A DNA stretch of 64,000 nucleotides from Lachnospira eligens (GTDB lineage Bacteria > Bacillota > Clostridia > Lachnospirales > Lachnospiraceae). Made by a program: the position numbers and the translations under genes. Location: positions 214,868-278,867 of the forward strand of contig NZ_WKRD01000005.1 in assembly GCF_009680455.1 (NCBI RefSeq), read 5' to 3'. The notes under the pieces are model-generated. The model was not told the origin of the DNA. It did no database searches and saw only the letters and a list, made by a program, of their open reading frames with translations. Positions 9,825 to 19,487 of this stretch are shown piece after piece. The stretch's first letter is position 1; each line of letters starts with the position of its first letter.

Positions 9825-9853
9825 AGTATAGTTTTTACAGCAGCAGTCTGCAA
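9825..9853 (-). promoter_or_regulatory. Vegetative promoter of spo0A
   Basis: On the minus strand TTGCAG (9853-9848), a 17-bp spacer and TATACT (9830-9825) lie 65 bp before the spo0A ATG. A 0A-like heptamer TGTCGGA (9803-9797) lies in the leader. Confidence 0.7.
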
Positions 9854-9881
9854 GCACTTTTTATCGCAAGATATCTCAGCA

Positions 9882-9898
9882 TTCGACAAAATTCGACA
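9882..9898 (-). promoter_or_regulatory. Two tandem Spo0A boxes (TGTCGAA)
   Basis: TGTCGAA occurs twice on the minus strand, at 9898-9892 and 9888-9882, exactly 10 bp apart (one helical turn). This is the core 0A box. They sit about 30 bp upstream of the -35 of the spo0A promoter, so direct autoregulation is expected. Confidence 0.8.
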
Positions 9899-9911
9899 CA
9901 GTTTTTGTTTA

Positions 9912-11261
9912 TTAAATCAAACCATCAATAATAATGAATAAAATAATCAGAGGCAGGATATATTTAAGATAAAACTTAAAAATCTTAGGCATGCCGATAC
10001 CCTTTCCTGTATTAACTTCATTCATATAATTATCATATCCCCAGCCAAGCTTAGTCGTACAGAATAGAAGTATAACAAGGCTTCCTATAGGAAGAATAAG
10101 ACTGCTTACAAGAAAATCTTCCAAATCAAGCACATTAGTTCCAGCGCCAAGCGGTGTAAATCCGCTTAATACATTGAACCCAAGAATGCATGGGATACTC
10201 ATGATAATTATAATAAACAGGTTAATTACACCTGCTTTCTTACGGTTCCATCCAAAAGCTTCCATATTGCATGCAATAATGTTCTCCAGAACAGCAATAA
10301 CTGTGGATAATGCCGCAAATGTCATAAAAAGGAAAAACATTGCGCCCCAGAATCTTCCACCTGACATATGTTCGAACACCTTTGGAAGTGTGACAAATAT
10401 AAGGCTTGGACCACTGTCTGTTGGTATATTATATGACATACATGCTGGAAATATGATAACTCCTGACATAATTGCAACAAATGTGTCAAGTAATGTAATC
10501 TGTATTCCCTCTCCTACAAGTGCTCGTTCTTTCCCAATATAGCTTCCAAATATCATCATTGAGCCCATTCCCACACTTAAAGTAAAAAAAGCCTGCCTCA
10601 TTGCCTCAATAATAATATTTCCAAGACCAACCTCTTTTATCTTATCCATATCAGGAACAAGAAAATATTGCATTCCCTTTCCGGCACCATCAAGCGTAAG
10701 ACTGTGGATAGCAAGAATAACAATAAGTCCAAGAAGAATAAGCATCATATATTTTGTAATCTTCTCAACACCATTCTGGAGTCCCATACTGCAGACAATA
10801 ACCGCAATAAGAACTATCACTGCCATCCACACAAACATTATCCATGGATTAGCAGTTACATCAGCAAACATCTGTGAACTGTCTGTGTTTTTTGTAATAT
10901 CACCAGTTACATACTTAATAAAATATCCTAGCATCCATCCTGAAACAGTAGTATAGAAGAATAAAAGTATATAATTGCCTATCATTCCAAGATATCCATG
11001 AATATGCCACTTCTGTCCAGGTCGCTCCAGTTCATGATACGCCCTTATTATGCTGCTTTTAGAAGCTCTTCCCATTGCAAGTTCCATTGATAGTACAGGA
11101 ATTCCAAACATAAGAAGGAATAACATATATAATAAAACAAATATTCCACCTCCATTATTGCCTGCAACATATGGAAAACGCCATACATTTCCAATTCCGA
11201 TTGCGCAGCCTGCACTTATAAGTATGAATCCAAGTCTGCTGCCAAATTTCTCTCTTTCCAT
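9912..11261 (-). CDS. Sodium-dependent symporter of the NSS (SNF) family
   Basis: Membrane transporter for an amino acid or related amine, driven by sodium, with 11-12 hydrophobic segments over 449 aa. The first helices carry the NSS signature [20 protein letters not shown] and [12 protein letters not shown], and the length matches bacterial members such as TnaT and MhsT. The substrate cannot be read from sequence. The gene lies between spoIVB and spo0A, which are normally neighbours. It has an SD (AAAAGGA) and no strong promoter of its own is obvious, so it may be transcribed from spoIVB. Confidence 0.92.
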   Translation of the reverse strand: MEREKFGSRLGFILISAGCAIGIGNVWRFPYVAGNNGGGIFVLLYMLFLLMFGIPVLSMELAMGRASKSSIIRAYHELERPGQKWHIHGYLGMIGNYILLFFYTTVSGWMLGYFIKYVTGDITKNTDSSQMFADVTANPWIMFVWMAVIVLIAVIVCSMGLQNGVEKITKYMMLILLGLIVILAIHSLTLDGAGKGMQYFLVPDMDKIKEVGLGNIIIEAMRQAFFTLSVGMGSMMIFGSYIGKERALVGEGIQITLLDTFVAIMSGVIIFPACMSYNIPTDSGPSLIFVTLPKVFEHMSGGRFWGAMFFLFMTFAALSTVIAVLENIIACNMEAFGWNRKKAGVINLFIIIIMSIPCILGFNVLSGFTPLGAGTNVLDLEDFLVSSLILPIGSLVILLFCTTKLGWGYDNYMNEVNTGKGIGMPKIFKFYLKYILPLIILFIIIDGLI

Positions 11262-11293
11262 CGTATTATAATCCTTTTCTTTGTTAGTTTCTT

Positions 11294-12529
11294 TTAGTCT
11301 TTATCAAGCATTCTATCAATAAATATACCATATCCGCAAGTAGAATCATCAACAAATACATGTGTGACCGCCCCAATTATCTTTCCATTCTGAATAATCG
11401 GGCTTCCACTCATCCCCTGAACAATTCCATTAGTCAGCTTGAGAAGCTCTCCTGATGTTACTTTAAATGTTATATTCTTAGAATCGCCATACTTTAAATC
11501 TGTTATATCAATTTCATAATCATGAAAACTGCCATTGTTATAAAACCTTACATATGCTGTTCCTTTTGAAGCTTCATATGACCCGGCTGCTTTCATCAGT
11601 TCAGGTGAATACTCATTATATAAAGAGTACGCATTTTCACCGTATATGCCTTTATCAGTATTACATCTTATACTTCCTATGTTGTCCTCTCTATAATCAA
11701 TAGTACCAAGAAGCTCTCCCGGCTCTCCATTTTTTCCAGGTACAATAGACAGAATCCTTGTTCTGTATATCATGCCATCTTTTATATCAAGTACCTTCCC
11801 TGTTTCGTTATCTGATATTCCATGTCCTAATGCGGCAAATGTGCCATCTTCACACACATAAGTAACAGTTCCAACACCCTGTGTATCATCTTTAACCCAG
11901 ATTCCGATTTTGTATTCTCCTGCAACATTTTTCACAGGTATAATCTGCTCTTCAATTTCCTGACCATCCCGCCTGACAGTTATGTCCATACTATTTCCCG
12001 CCGATTCTGACACCGCCTGTAAAAGCTGTTCTTTCGTATCTGTCTGAGAACCATTAACTTTAATTATATAATCACCTTTATTAATCTTTCCTTTGGCAGG
12101 AACAACATTCTGCCCATCATATGTGCATATTGTCTCTGTATTAACAACATATACTCCATTACATTTAAGATATATACCTACCTGAAAACCACCAGAATAA
12201 ATGTATTTTTCATCGACTACCTCCATATGTGTCCTTGCGACAGAAAGCAGTCCAAAAAGCTTATAATCCACATAATACTGACCGGTATTTCCCGACTGGA
12301 TTGTAACCTGCTTTCCAAAATCAATATTATCGGCACATATATTATTACTGCTGTCATATACAGTACCAACAACAGGTATGTCCATAGAAAAAACAGCCTT
12401 ATCCTGCTTATATATATATAGCTTATCTGGAATCTTTTTCTTAATTGAATTACAGTATATATAAGCTCCAAAACCTATGCAAAATGCCAGAACCCCGGCA
12501 TAAATTAACCCTTTTTTAAAATTCTTCAT
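11294..12529 (-). CDS. spoIVB: SpoIVB serine peptidase
   Basis: S55-family forespore protease that signals to the mother cell by cleaving SpoIVFA, so that sigma-K is activated. It has an N-terminal membrane anchor (residues 8-27), a PDZ domain around 120-200 (GKINKGDYIIKVNG) and the peptidase part with catalytic His in AALGHGISD and Ser in VQGMSGSPIIQ. At 411 aa it is close to the Bacillus enzyme (425). It follows recN, as in Bacillus. GGTGG precedes the ATG by 7 nt. Confidence 0.95.
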   Translation of the reverse strand: MKNFKKGLIYAGVLAFCIGFGAYIYCNSIKKKIPDKLYIYKQDKAVFSMDIPVVGTVYDSSNNICADNIDFGKQVTIQSGNTGQYYVDYKLFGLLSVARTHMEVVDEKYIYSGGFQVGIYLKCNGVYVVNTETICTYDGQNVVPAKGKINKGDYIIKVNGSQTDTKEQLLQAVSESAGNSMDITVRRDGQEIEEQIIPVKNVAGEYKIGIWVKDDTQGVGTVTYVCEDGTFAALGHGISDNETGKVLDIKDGMIYRTRILSIVPGKNGEPGELLGTIDYREDNIGSIRCNTDKGIYGENAYSLYNEYSPELMKAAGSYEASKGTAYVRFYNNGSFHDYEIDITDLKYGDSKNITFKVTSGELLKLTNGIVQGMSGSPIIQNGKIIGAVTHVFVDDSTCGYGIFIDRMLDKD

Positions 12530-12615
12530 ATCAATCCACCATCCTTCTAAGATTAGTATTGACCAATGAAATACTTTTAAAAAAGGGTATTACTGTAAAT
12601 TCAGTTAAAATGTAT

Positions 12616-14289
12616 TTAATTATTTTTTGCCGTCTGTGCCATATTCTTAAGTTCTTTTGCATTAGACACAACTGCATCTGTAATACTTGAACCGCCAAGC
12701 ATTCTTGCTAACTCACCTATACTTTCATCATATGAAAGCTTTGTTATGTTACTTATTGTCCGATTATCTTTAGTAGACTTCTCAATAACATAGTGATTAT
12801 CAGCCATTGCCGCAATCTGAGGCAGATGGGTAATGCATATTATCTGATGAGTTTTTGAGAGTGTATTTAACTTCTCTGCAACAAGCTGTGCCGTCTTTCC
12901 GCTGATTCCTGCATCAATCTCATCAAATATCAGTGTTTTGGATACATCTGTCTCTGCCATTACACTTTTAATAGCAAGCATGATTCTTGACAATTCTCCA
13001 CCTGATGCAATCTTTGCAAGAGGCTTCATATCTTCACCCGGATTAGTTGATATCATAAACCTGACATTGTCAGTTCCGGTTGAATCAGGATTTTTCTCTT
13101 CAAATTCAGCTTCAAATCTTACATCAAGAAAATTAAGCTGTTTTAAGGCATTTATTATATCCTGCGAAAAATTTAGTGCTGTTTTCTTTCTCTGGCTGCT
13201 TAAAAGAGAAGCCGCATTCATAAGTTTTTTATAAGCTCTATCATATTCAGCTTTTCTTGCAGCAACAACTTCATCATAATTCTCATATTCAGATAACTTC
13301 TGTTTCTTATCATCAAGAACAGATAATATATCTTCAATCGACTTGCCATATTTCATCTTAAGAGAATTAATCATATCAAGTCTTTCTTCAAGTATATTGA
13401 ATTCAGACTGGTCAAATGTAAAATCATCCATATAAGATGAAAGGTTATGAGCCACATCTGATATAAGATTCTCAATATCAGCCAGAATATCACAGTCATC
13501 TTTCAAAGATTCATCATATTCGCTTGCAGCTATCATATTCTTTAATGCAGCTCCTGCCATATCACTAAGATTATTGTCACCTTCTGAAAGCAGCATCGAC
13601 ACCTCAGAAAGATTTCCTGCAATCTTCTGGAAGTTACTCATTCTCCGGTAATCAGCTTCAATCTGTTCATCTTCTCCAGGTTTTAAAGCAGCTGATTCAA
13701 GCTCATTGATTTCATATTGAAGAAAAGCCATCTCTTTAATCCTTGATTCATCATCACCAGAAAGACTTTCATATGCTTTTTTGCATATAGTATATTCCTT
13801 ATAGCATTCTTTATACGAATCAAGAAGTGGATTAATACTGTTATCATAATCATCAATTACAGACAAATGATTACTCTCATCCATAAGAAGCTGGTTATCA
13901 TGCTGTCCGTGAATATCAATCAGTTCATGTGCAAGAACTCTTGTCTGGGCTGATGTAAAAGACTGTCCGTTAACCTTAATCTGCGAACGATTTGCCATAA
14001 TTTTCCTCGAAATAACAAGTTCACCATCATCGCATGATATAACCCCCAGTTCTTTGATTCGTTCAATCTTATCTTCTGGTATTGCAAATGTTATCTCTGA
14101 AAGTCCATATTCACATCCTGACCTTATAAAATCAGGTGATGTCTTGCTTCCTAATGCAGCATTAATAGAACCAAGAATAATAGATTTACCTGCACCGGTT
14201 TCACCAGAAAGTATATTAAGTCCTTCATCAAAATCAATATTCTCTTCTTCTATAAGTGCAAGATTCTTAACATGTAAATTAACTAACAT
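12616..14289 (-). CDS. recN: DNA repair protein RecN
   Basis: SMC-like ATPase for double-strand-break repair, 557 aa. Walker A is GETGAGKSIILGSI near residue 31. Two coiled-coil arms lie around 150-380. The C-terminal ATPase half has the signature LAKIASGGELSRIMLAIK and Walker B TLIFDEIDAGISG. It ends 86 bp before spoIVB and starts 23 bp after argR, preserving the argR-recN-spoIVB order of Firmicutes. Confidence 0.97.
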   Translation of the reverse strand: MLVNLHVKNLALIEEENIDFDEGLNILSGETGAGKSIILGSINAALGSKTSPDFIRSGCEYGLSEITFAIPEDKIERIKELGVISCDDGELVISRKIMANRSQIKVNGQSFTSAQTRVLAHELIDIHGQHDNQLLMDESNHLSVIDDYDNSINPLLDSYKECYKEYTICKKAYESLSGDDESRIKEMAFLQYEINELESAALKPGEDEQIEADYRRMSNFQKIAGNLSEVSMLLSEGDNNLSDMAGAALKNMIAASEYDESLKDDCDILADIENLISDVAHNLSSYMDDFTFDQSEFNILEERLDMINSLKMKYGKSIEDILSVLDDKKQKLSEYENYDEVVAARKAEYDRAYKKLMNAASLLSSQRKKTALNFSQDIINALKQLNFLDVRFEAEFEEKNPDSTGTDNVRFMISTNPGEDMKPLAKIASGGELSRIMLAIKSVMAETDVSKTLIFDEIDAGISGKTAQLVAEKLNTLSKTHQIICITHLPQIAAMADNHYVIEKSTKDNRTISNITKLSYDESIGELARMLGGSSITDAVVSNAKELKNMAQTAKNN

Positions 14290-14312
14290 ATCCTGCCTTT
14301 CAATTCTGTCTA

Positions 14313-14768
14313 TTAATTGTTCTTAATAAGTTTCTTAATCTTGTTCATAACAAGCAAAGTATCATTAACAGTCCTTACTGCACACATGATAGTATCATCT
14401 CCTGCAATAGAACCTACAATCTCATTCCATTCCAGTGCATCTATTGCTGCACATACAGCCATTGCCATTCCAGGTGCAGTCTTAATTACAAGAATATTCT
14501 GTGCCATATCCATTGATACAAAGCCTTCTTTAAGAACCGTTAAAAATTTATCACTTGCAACAGGTTTGTCCTTTGTAAGTGTTGCATACCTTGTTCTCTT
14601 ACCATCCACAGAAACTTTTGACAGATTAAGCTCTCTTATATCTCTTGAAACAGTAGCCTGCGTAACATTATAGCCTTCATCGTTCAGAATCTTTGCCAGC
14701 TCCTCCTGTGTTCCAACTTCGTATCTGTCAATTACTTCTAATATCTTTTTATGTCTGTCTGTTTTCAT
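14313..14768 (-). CDS. argR: Arginine repressor ArgR/AhrC
   Basis: Arginine-responsive transcription factor, hexameric in the family. The N-terminal winged helix contains TQEELAKIL and the recognition helix VTQATVSRDIRELNL. The C-terminal arginine-binding domain has the GDDTIMCAVR segment, with the Asp pair that contacts arginine. Length is 151 aa. The start at MKTDRHKK follows GGGG with a 6-nt spacer; the upstream TTG is inside the SD. It starts 12 bp after the nadK stop. Confidence 0.95.
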   Translation of the reverse strand: MKTDRHKKILEVIDRYEVGTQEELAKILNDEGYNVTQATVSRDIRELNLSKVSVDGKRTRYATLTKDKPVASDKFLTVLKEGFVSMDMAQNILVIKTAPGMAMAVCAAIDALEWNEIVGSIAGDDTIMCAVRTVNDTLLVMNKIKKLIKNN

Positions 14769-14780
14769 AATTATCCCCAA

Positions 14781-15662
14781 CTACATTTTGTTCCTTATTC
14801 TCTCTAAGAATGAAATTCTGCTTGTCTTGACAAATCTTGATATACGCTCTGACTGCGTAATAACAATTCTGTCTCCCGTTACAACTTCACAGAAGCTTTC
14901 TCCATCAAATGTGGCAACTCTTGCGCTGTCATTCTTAAGAGAACCCGTCATTCTTCCTGATGAGCTTTTATTATCCTTCATCTCAATCATAATCTCATCA
15001 TCGGCAGCAAATATAATACTTCTCTGATTAAGTGAATGAGGACATATAGGTGTCACCATTATAAGTCTTGCTGTCGGCTGTATTATAGGTCCTCCTGCTG
15101 ACAGACTGTACGCTGTCGATCCTGTTGCGGTCGAAACAATTACCCCGTCAGCCGAATATGTATTAAGATACTCGCCATTGACATATATATCAAAATCAAT
15201 AATTCTTAAAGCACCATTTCTGTTAATTACAACATCATTAAGTGCCACATCAGAAAAAATGCGTTCTTCACCGCGATATATACATCCATCAAGCATCATG
15301 CGTCTGTCAATCTCATAATCGTCTCTAAGAAGACTCTCTAATGTCTCCTCAAAGCTTGACATATCTGTGTCTGTAAGATAACCAAGAGTTCCGATGTTAA
15401 CGCCTATAAAAGGAATATCCTTCTCAGACAACTCCCTCGATGCCTGAATAAGTGTACCATCACCTCCAAGAACAATAACACATTCAGTATTATCAGGAAC
15501 CAGTCTTACATCACTGTATGAACCTGTTTTATTAAATGCCTGTTCCTGTTCTATCTGGCATACACATTCAGCTCCTTTTGAGCGTAAAAAATGTGCAATC
15601 TTTCTTGTATTAACACCATCAGGATCTTTAAACCTGTTAGTAACAATATAAAAATATTTCAT
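14781..15662 (-). CDS. nadK: NAD kinase
   Basis: Makes NADP from NAD using ATP or polyphosphate. The diagnostic GGDGT loop (VLGGDGTLIQAS, around residue 66) and the second conserved block TGSTAYSLSAGGPI are both present, with NDVVINR between them. Length is 293 aa. The ATG at 15662 is chosen because GAGG lies 6 nt upstream; the in-frame ATG four codons earlier overlaps that SD. It sits between tlyA and argR in the conserved cluster. Confidence 0.95.
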   Translation of the reverse strand: MKYFYIVTNRFKDPDGVNTRKIAHFLRSKGAECVCQIEQEQAFNKTGSYSDVRLVPDNTECVIVLGGDGTLIQASRELSEKDIPFIGVNIGTLGYLTDTDMSSFEETLESLLRDDYEIDRRMMLDGCIYRGEERIFSDVALNDVVINRNGALRIIDFDIYVNGEYLNTYSADGVIVSTATGSTAYSLSAGGPIIQPTARLIMVTPICPHSLNQRSIIFAADDEIMIEMKDNKSSSGRMTGSLKNDSARVATFDGESFCEVVTGDRIVITQSERISRFVKTSRISFLERIRNKM

Positions 15663-15702
15663 GCTGAACCTCATTTAGTATACGAAAAGAATTAAATATA
15701 TA

Positions 15703-16506
15703 TTACAATACTTCGTGAGCTTTTTCAACTACATTTTCTACAATAAATGGAATTTCCTTTATCTGTGGTTCTGCAATTTTCTGCAAATGCAGCAGATACT
15801 CAATATTCCCCTCAGGTCCCTTAACAGGACTGAACTCAAGATTAAGGATTTCAAATCCTATTGACATTGCATAATCAATAACCTTATTGATTACTTCTAT
15901 ATGCACATCTTTATCTCTTACAACGCCATGCTTTCCTACCTTCTCACGTCCTGCCTCAAACTGTGGCTTGATAAGACACACTATCTGGCCATCATCTGTA
16001 AGAAGATTTCTTACTGGAGTAAGTACCTTAGTAAGTGAGATAAATGATACATCTATACTTGAAAACTGTATTCTGTCCGCAACATCATCAGGGGTTACAT
16101 AACGGATATTAGTTTTCTCCATGCATACAACTCTCTCATCATTTCGTAACTTCCAGTCAAGCTGTCCATGTCCTACATCGACAGCATAAACTTTAATTGC
16201 GCCGTTCTGAAGCATGCAATCAGTGAATCCACCCGTTGATGAACCTACATCCATACATATCTTGCCTTCAAGCGTCACATCAAAATTCTGCATAGCTTTC
16301 TCAAGCTTAAGACCACCACGGCTAACATACTTAAGAGTTGTTCCGCGAACCTCTATCACTGCAGTGTCAGGAAATGACTGACCTGCCTTGTCTTCCTTCT
16401 GCCCGTCAACATATACATTGCCAGACATAATAATAGCTTTTGCCTTCTCTCTTGAAGTCGCAAGCCCTTTATTAACTAATAAAACATCTAATCTTTCTTT
16501 ACTCAT
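15703..16506 (-). CDS. tlyA: TlyA-family rRNA 2'-O-methyltransferase (hemolysin A-like)
   Basis: Predicted rRNA cytidine 2'-O-methyltransferase. An N-terminal S4 RNA-binding domain (RLDVLLVNKGLATSREKAK, 5-65) is followed by an FtsJ-like SAM domain with CMDVGSSTGGFTDCML as motif I. Length is 267 aa. It overlaps the end of dxs by 8 bp. In Bacillus the orthologue YqxC has the same position in the cluster. Confidence 0.92.
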   Translation of the reverse strand: MSKERLDVLLVNKGLATSREKAKAIIMSGNVYVDGQKEDKAGQSFPDTAVIEVRGTTLKYVSRGGLKLEKAMQNFDVTLEGKICMDVGSSTGGFTDCMLQNGAIKVYAVDVGHGQLDWKLRNDERVVCMEKTNIRYVTPDDVADRIQFSSIDVSFISLTKVLTPVRNLLTDDGQIVCLIKPQFEAGREKVGKHGVVRDKDVHIEVINKVIDYAMSIGFEILNLEFSPVKGPEGNIEYLLHLQKIAEPQIKEIPFIVENVVEKAHEVL

Positions 16507-18388
16507 TTCTCTTATCCTTATTCAATACATTTGCCCATCTGTTAAGCACCTTCGCAATAATACTGTCTCTGTCAACACCTGATTCCCGTCGCAGAATATC
16601 AACATTGCCATGTTCAACATAATCATCTGGCAGAGCAATATTAAGTACATCTATATCATTACATGTATCATCATAATATTGACAGACCGCTTCACCAAAG
16701 CCACCTGACAAAACATTTTCTTCCATAGTAACTATAAGTCTGTGAGACTCTGATAATCTGTCCAACATATCGGTATCAACCGGCTTAATAAAACGCTCAT
16801 TGACAATTGTTATATTATAACCCTTTTCTTTAAGCTTTTCTCTGACTGCCTGTGCCGTAATAAGCATATTGCCTGCTGCAACAAGTGCAATGTCAGACTC
16901 TTCAATAATCATCTCGGCTTTTCCGTACCGGATTGGTGCATTATACTCTTCAAGACCATCATACGCCTGACCTCTTGGATATCTTATTGCAACCGGAGAA
17001 TTAAAGTTAAGCAGAGCGAATTCAAGCATTGCTGAAAGTTCACTGCCATTCTTAGGTGCCATAACAGTCATGTTTGGAATTGAAGTCAGAAATGAAAGGT
17101 CGAATATACCCTGATGTGTCTCACCATCACTTCCAACAAGCCCTGCCCTGTCAATTGCAAATACCACATGAAGATGCTGGATACATACATCGTGAAGTAT
17201 CTGGTCATATGCTCTCTGTAAAAATGAAGAATACACAGCAAATACAGGTTTAAGACCACCTGCTGCCATTCCAGCCGAAAACGTAACAGCATGCTCTTCT
17301 GCGATTCCGACATCAAAAAATCTGTCAGGAAACCACTTGGAGAATTTATTAAGTCCTGTTCCATCAGGCATTGCTGCAGTAACTGCAACAATTGACTTAT
17401 CCTTTTTGGCAAGCTGGCATATTTTTTCCGAAAATACATCAGAATAAGTCGGCTTATCAGATGATTTCAATTCTTTTCCTGTTACAATATCAAATGGTCC
17501 TATTCCATGAAACTTAGCCGGATTACGCTCTGCAGGCTTATATCCATGTCCTTTATGTGTTACAACATGGATGATAACTGCACCGTTAATTCGTTTAGCA
17601 ACATGAAACACCTTAATAAGCTTCTCAATATCATGTCCATTAACCGGGCCAAGATAAGATATTCCCATACATTCAAACATTTGTCCTGGAAGTATTATCT
17701 GCTTAAGATTACTCTTGGTTTTCTTGATTCTTTCTACAATATGGTCTCCACCCGGAAGCTTATACAGAGTATTAGTCACATTTTCCTTAAGGTCATAATA
17801 TGAATCTGATGACCTTATATTACTAAGCATATGTGGTACACCGCCAACATTCTTGGCTATTGACATAGTATTATCATTTAACACAATAATAAAATTAGTC
17901 TTAAGTGAAGAAGCATTATTAAGTGCCTCATAGGCCATTCCACCTGTAAGTGCACCATCACCTATAACAGATACGACACTGTAATGTTCATTCTTTAAAT
18001 CCCTTGCTTTAACAAGTCCTAATCCCGCGGATATTGATGTTGAGCTGTGTCCTGTATCAAATGCATCAAAATGGCTTTCATTTCTTTTAGGGAAACCACT
18101 CATTCCGCCAAACTTTCTTAACTGGTCAAACTGATTCTTTCTTCCGGTAAGAATCTTATGCGTATAAGACTGATGTCCTACATCCCATATCAGCTTATCC
18201 TGTGGAAGATTAAAAGCCAGATGGAGTGCCATCGTAAGCTCTACAACGCCAAGATTAGATGCAAGATGTCCACCTGTCTTACTAATCTTTTCTATAAGAA
18301 ATCTCCGGATTTCATCTGCAAGCTGATTATATTCAATTGGAGATAATTGTTTTATATCATTTGGTTTATTTATCTTTTCAAGAATCAT
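16499..18388 (-). CDS. dxs: 1-deoxy-D-xylulose-5-phosphate synthase
   Basis: First enzyme of the MEP isoprenoid pathway: condenses pyruvate with glyceraldehyde-3-phosphate using thiamine diphosphate. The ThDP motif GDGALTGGMAYEALNNA is at about 140-157, the transketolase-like central part has GIAEEHAVTFSAGMA and DRAGLVGSDGETHQG, and the C-terminal domain is complete at 629 aa. It is coupled to ispA, which makes prenyl diphosphates from its products, and overlaps tlyA by 8 bp. Confidence 0.97.
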   Translation of the reverse strand: MILEKINKPNDIKQLSPIEYNQLADEIRRFLIEKISKTGGHLASNLGVVELTMALHLAFNLPQDKLIWDVGHQSYTHKILTGRKNQFDQLRKFGGMSGFPKRNESHFDAFDTGHSSTSISAGLGLVKARDLKNEHYSVVSVIGDGALTGGMAYEALNNASSLKTNFIIVLNDNTMSIAKNVGGVPHMLSNIRSSDSYYDLKENVTNTLYKLPGGDHIVERIKKTKSNLKQIILPGQMFECMGISYLGPVNGHDIEKLIKVFHVAKRINGAVIIHVVTHKGHGYKPAERNPAKFHGIGPFDIVTGKELKSSDKPTYSDVFSEKICQLAKKDKSIVAVTAAMPDGTGLNKFSKWFPDRFFDVGIAEEHAVTFSAGMAAGGLKPVFAVYSSFLQRAYDQILHDVCIQHLHVVFAIDRAGLVGSDGETHQGIFDLSFLTSIPNMTVMAPKNGSELSAMLEFALLNFNSPVAIRYPRGQAYDGLEEYNAPIRYGKAEMIIEESDIALVAAGNMLITAQAVREKLKEKGYNITIVNERFIKPVDTDMLDRLSESHRLIVTMEENVLSGGFGEAVCQYYDDTCNDIDVLNIALPDDYVEHGNVDILRRESGVDRDSIIAKVLNRWANVLNKDKRNE

Positions 18389-18400
18389 AACACACCTGCT

Positions 18401-19294
18401 TTATTTGTTTCTGTGTATAAGGTTAAGAACAATTTCCTCTAAAAATTCATTCTTTCCCACGCTCTTAATTATATCTAAAGCTTCATCAGACATAGATTGT
18501 ACATCTGCCTCAGCTTTTTCCATTCCGTATAAAGTAACATATGTTGTTTTATTATTCTTTTCATCAGAAAATACAGGTTTACCAAGTTCCTGAAGCGAAC
18601 TTGTCACATCAAGTATATCATCCCTTATCTGGAATGCAAATCCTATAAGTGATGCTGCCCTGCATAACCTGTCAACCGATTTCTCATCACAGCCTGCAAG
18701 GTATGCTCCTGCAAGAAATGCAGCTTCAATCAATGCTCCCGTCTTTAATCTGAATATAAAATCAAGCTGTTCATCAGATAATGCCTTTCCAGTAAGTTCA
18801 ACATCAACAGCCTGTCCACCGACCATTCCTTTTATTCCGGCTTTTCTTGCAATAACTTCCATTGCTTTAGCTTTCGCCGTCATATCTCCTTCACCTGATA
18901 TAAGTGCTTCAGCCATAATCTCATATGCCAGATTAAGAAGTCCGTCTCCTGCAAGTATTCCGAAATCTTCACCAAATACTTTATGTGTTGTAAGTCTTCC
19001 TCTTCTGTAATCATCGTTATCCATTGCCGGAAGATCATCATGTACAAGAGAATATGAATGAATACATTCCAAAGCAGCCATAAATGGATAGACAACCTGA
19101 CAGTCATCACCTCCACACAGCTTATACACCTCAAGCATAAGCATTGGTCTTACTCTTTTGCCACCTGCATTGACGCTGTAATTCATAGCTTCTCTTATTT
19201 TTTTATCAAGTCCTGTCTCATCAGGAAGATATCTTGATATTAAATCATTAATAAATTCTACTTCCTGTTCCAATTCATTCTTAAAATCACTCAT
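18401..19294 (-). CDS. ispA: Short-chain polyprenyl (farnesyl/geranyl) diphosphate synthase
   Basis: Trans-isoprenyl diphosphate synthase that condenses IPP with allylic diphosphates. The first Asp-rich motif is DDLPAMDNDD and the second is IRDDILDVT. GGKRVRPML and the KTGALIEAA segment are also typical. Length from MSDFKNEL is 297 aa, the FPP-synthase size. That ATG (19294) overlaps the xseB stop by 8 bp and has GGAG 9 nt upstream; the further upstream ATGs lie deeper inside xseB. Confidence 0.93.
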   Translation of the reverse strand: MSDFKNELEQEVEFINDLISRYLPDETGLDKKIREAMNYSVNAGGKRVRPMLMLEVYKLCGGDDCQVVYPFMAALECIHSYSLVHDDLPAMDNDDYRRGRLTTHKVFGEDFGILAGDGLLNLAYEIMAEALISGEGDMTAKAKAMEVIARKAGIKGMVGGQAVDVELTGKALSDEQLDFIFRLKTGALIEAAFLAGAYLAGCDEKSVDRLCRAASLIGFAFQIRDDILDVTSSLQELGKPVFSDEKNNKTTYVTLYGMEKAEADVQSMSDEALDIIKSVGKNEFLEEIVLNLIHRNK

Positions 19295-19487
19295 CGTCCT
19301 GTTCTCCATCATCATTCAAAACTATGATTTGTTTCTCAACCTTGTCAAGCTGGTTATTACAGCTTTCGACAAGCTTCATCCCCTCCTGATACATTTTAAA
19401 TGATGCATCAAGTGTTGTGTCTGATTTTTCCATCTGTGCAATTATTTCTTCAAGTCTTTCAAATGACTGTTCTAATGTTTTTGCCAT
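19287..19487 (-). CDS. xseB: Exodeoxyribonuclease VII small subunit
   Basis: Small acidic helical protein, 66 aa, with the family pattern SFERLEEIIAQMEKSD and LDASFKMYQEGMKLV. It coats the XseA subunit. Its start overlaps the end of xseA by 16 bp and its end overlaps ispA, so translation is coupled across the three genes. Confidence 0.95.
   Translation of the reverse strand: MAKTLEQSFERLEEIIAQMEKSDTTLDASFKMYQEGMKLVESCNNQLDKVEKQIIVLNDDGEQDDE

Noticed and set aside
9761..9889. 43-codon N-terminal extension of Spo0A
   Set aside because: No SD, no family match, and the stretch contains the promoter of the gene.
19366..19374. TGTCGAA inside xseB (also in pdp and the LytTR gene)
   Set aside because: Single heptamers inside coding regions away from promoters are expected by chance and do not support Spo0A control.
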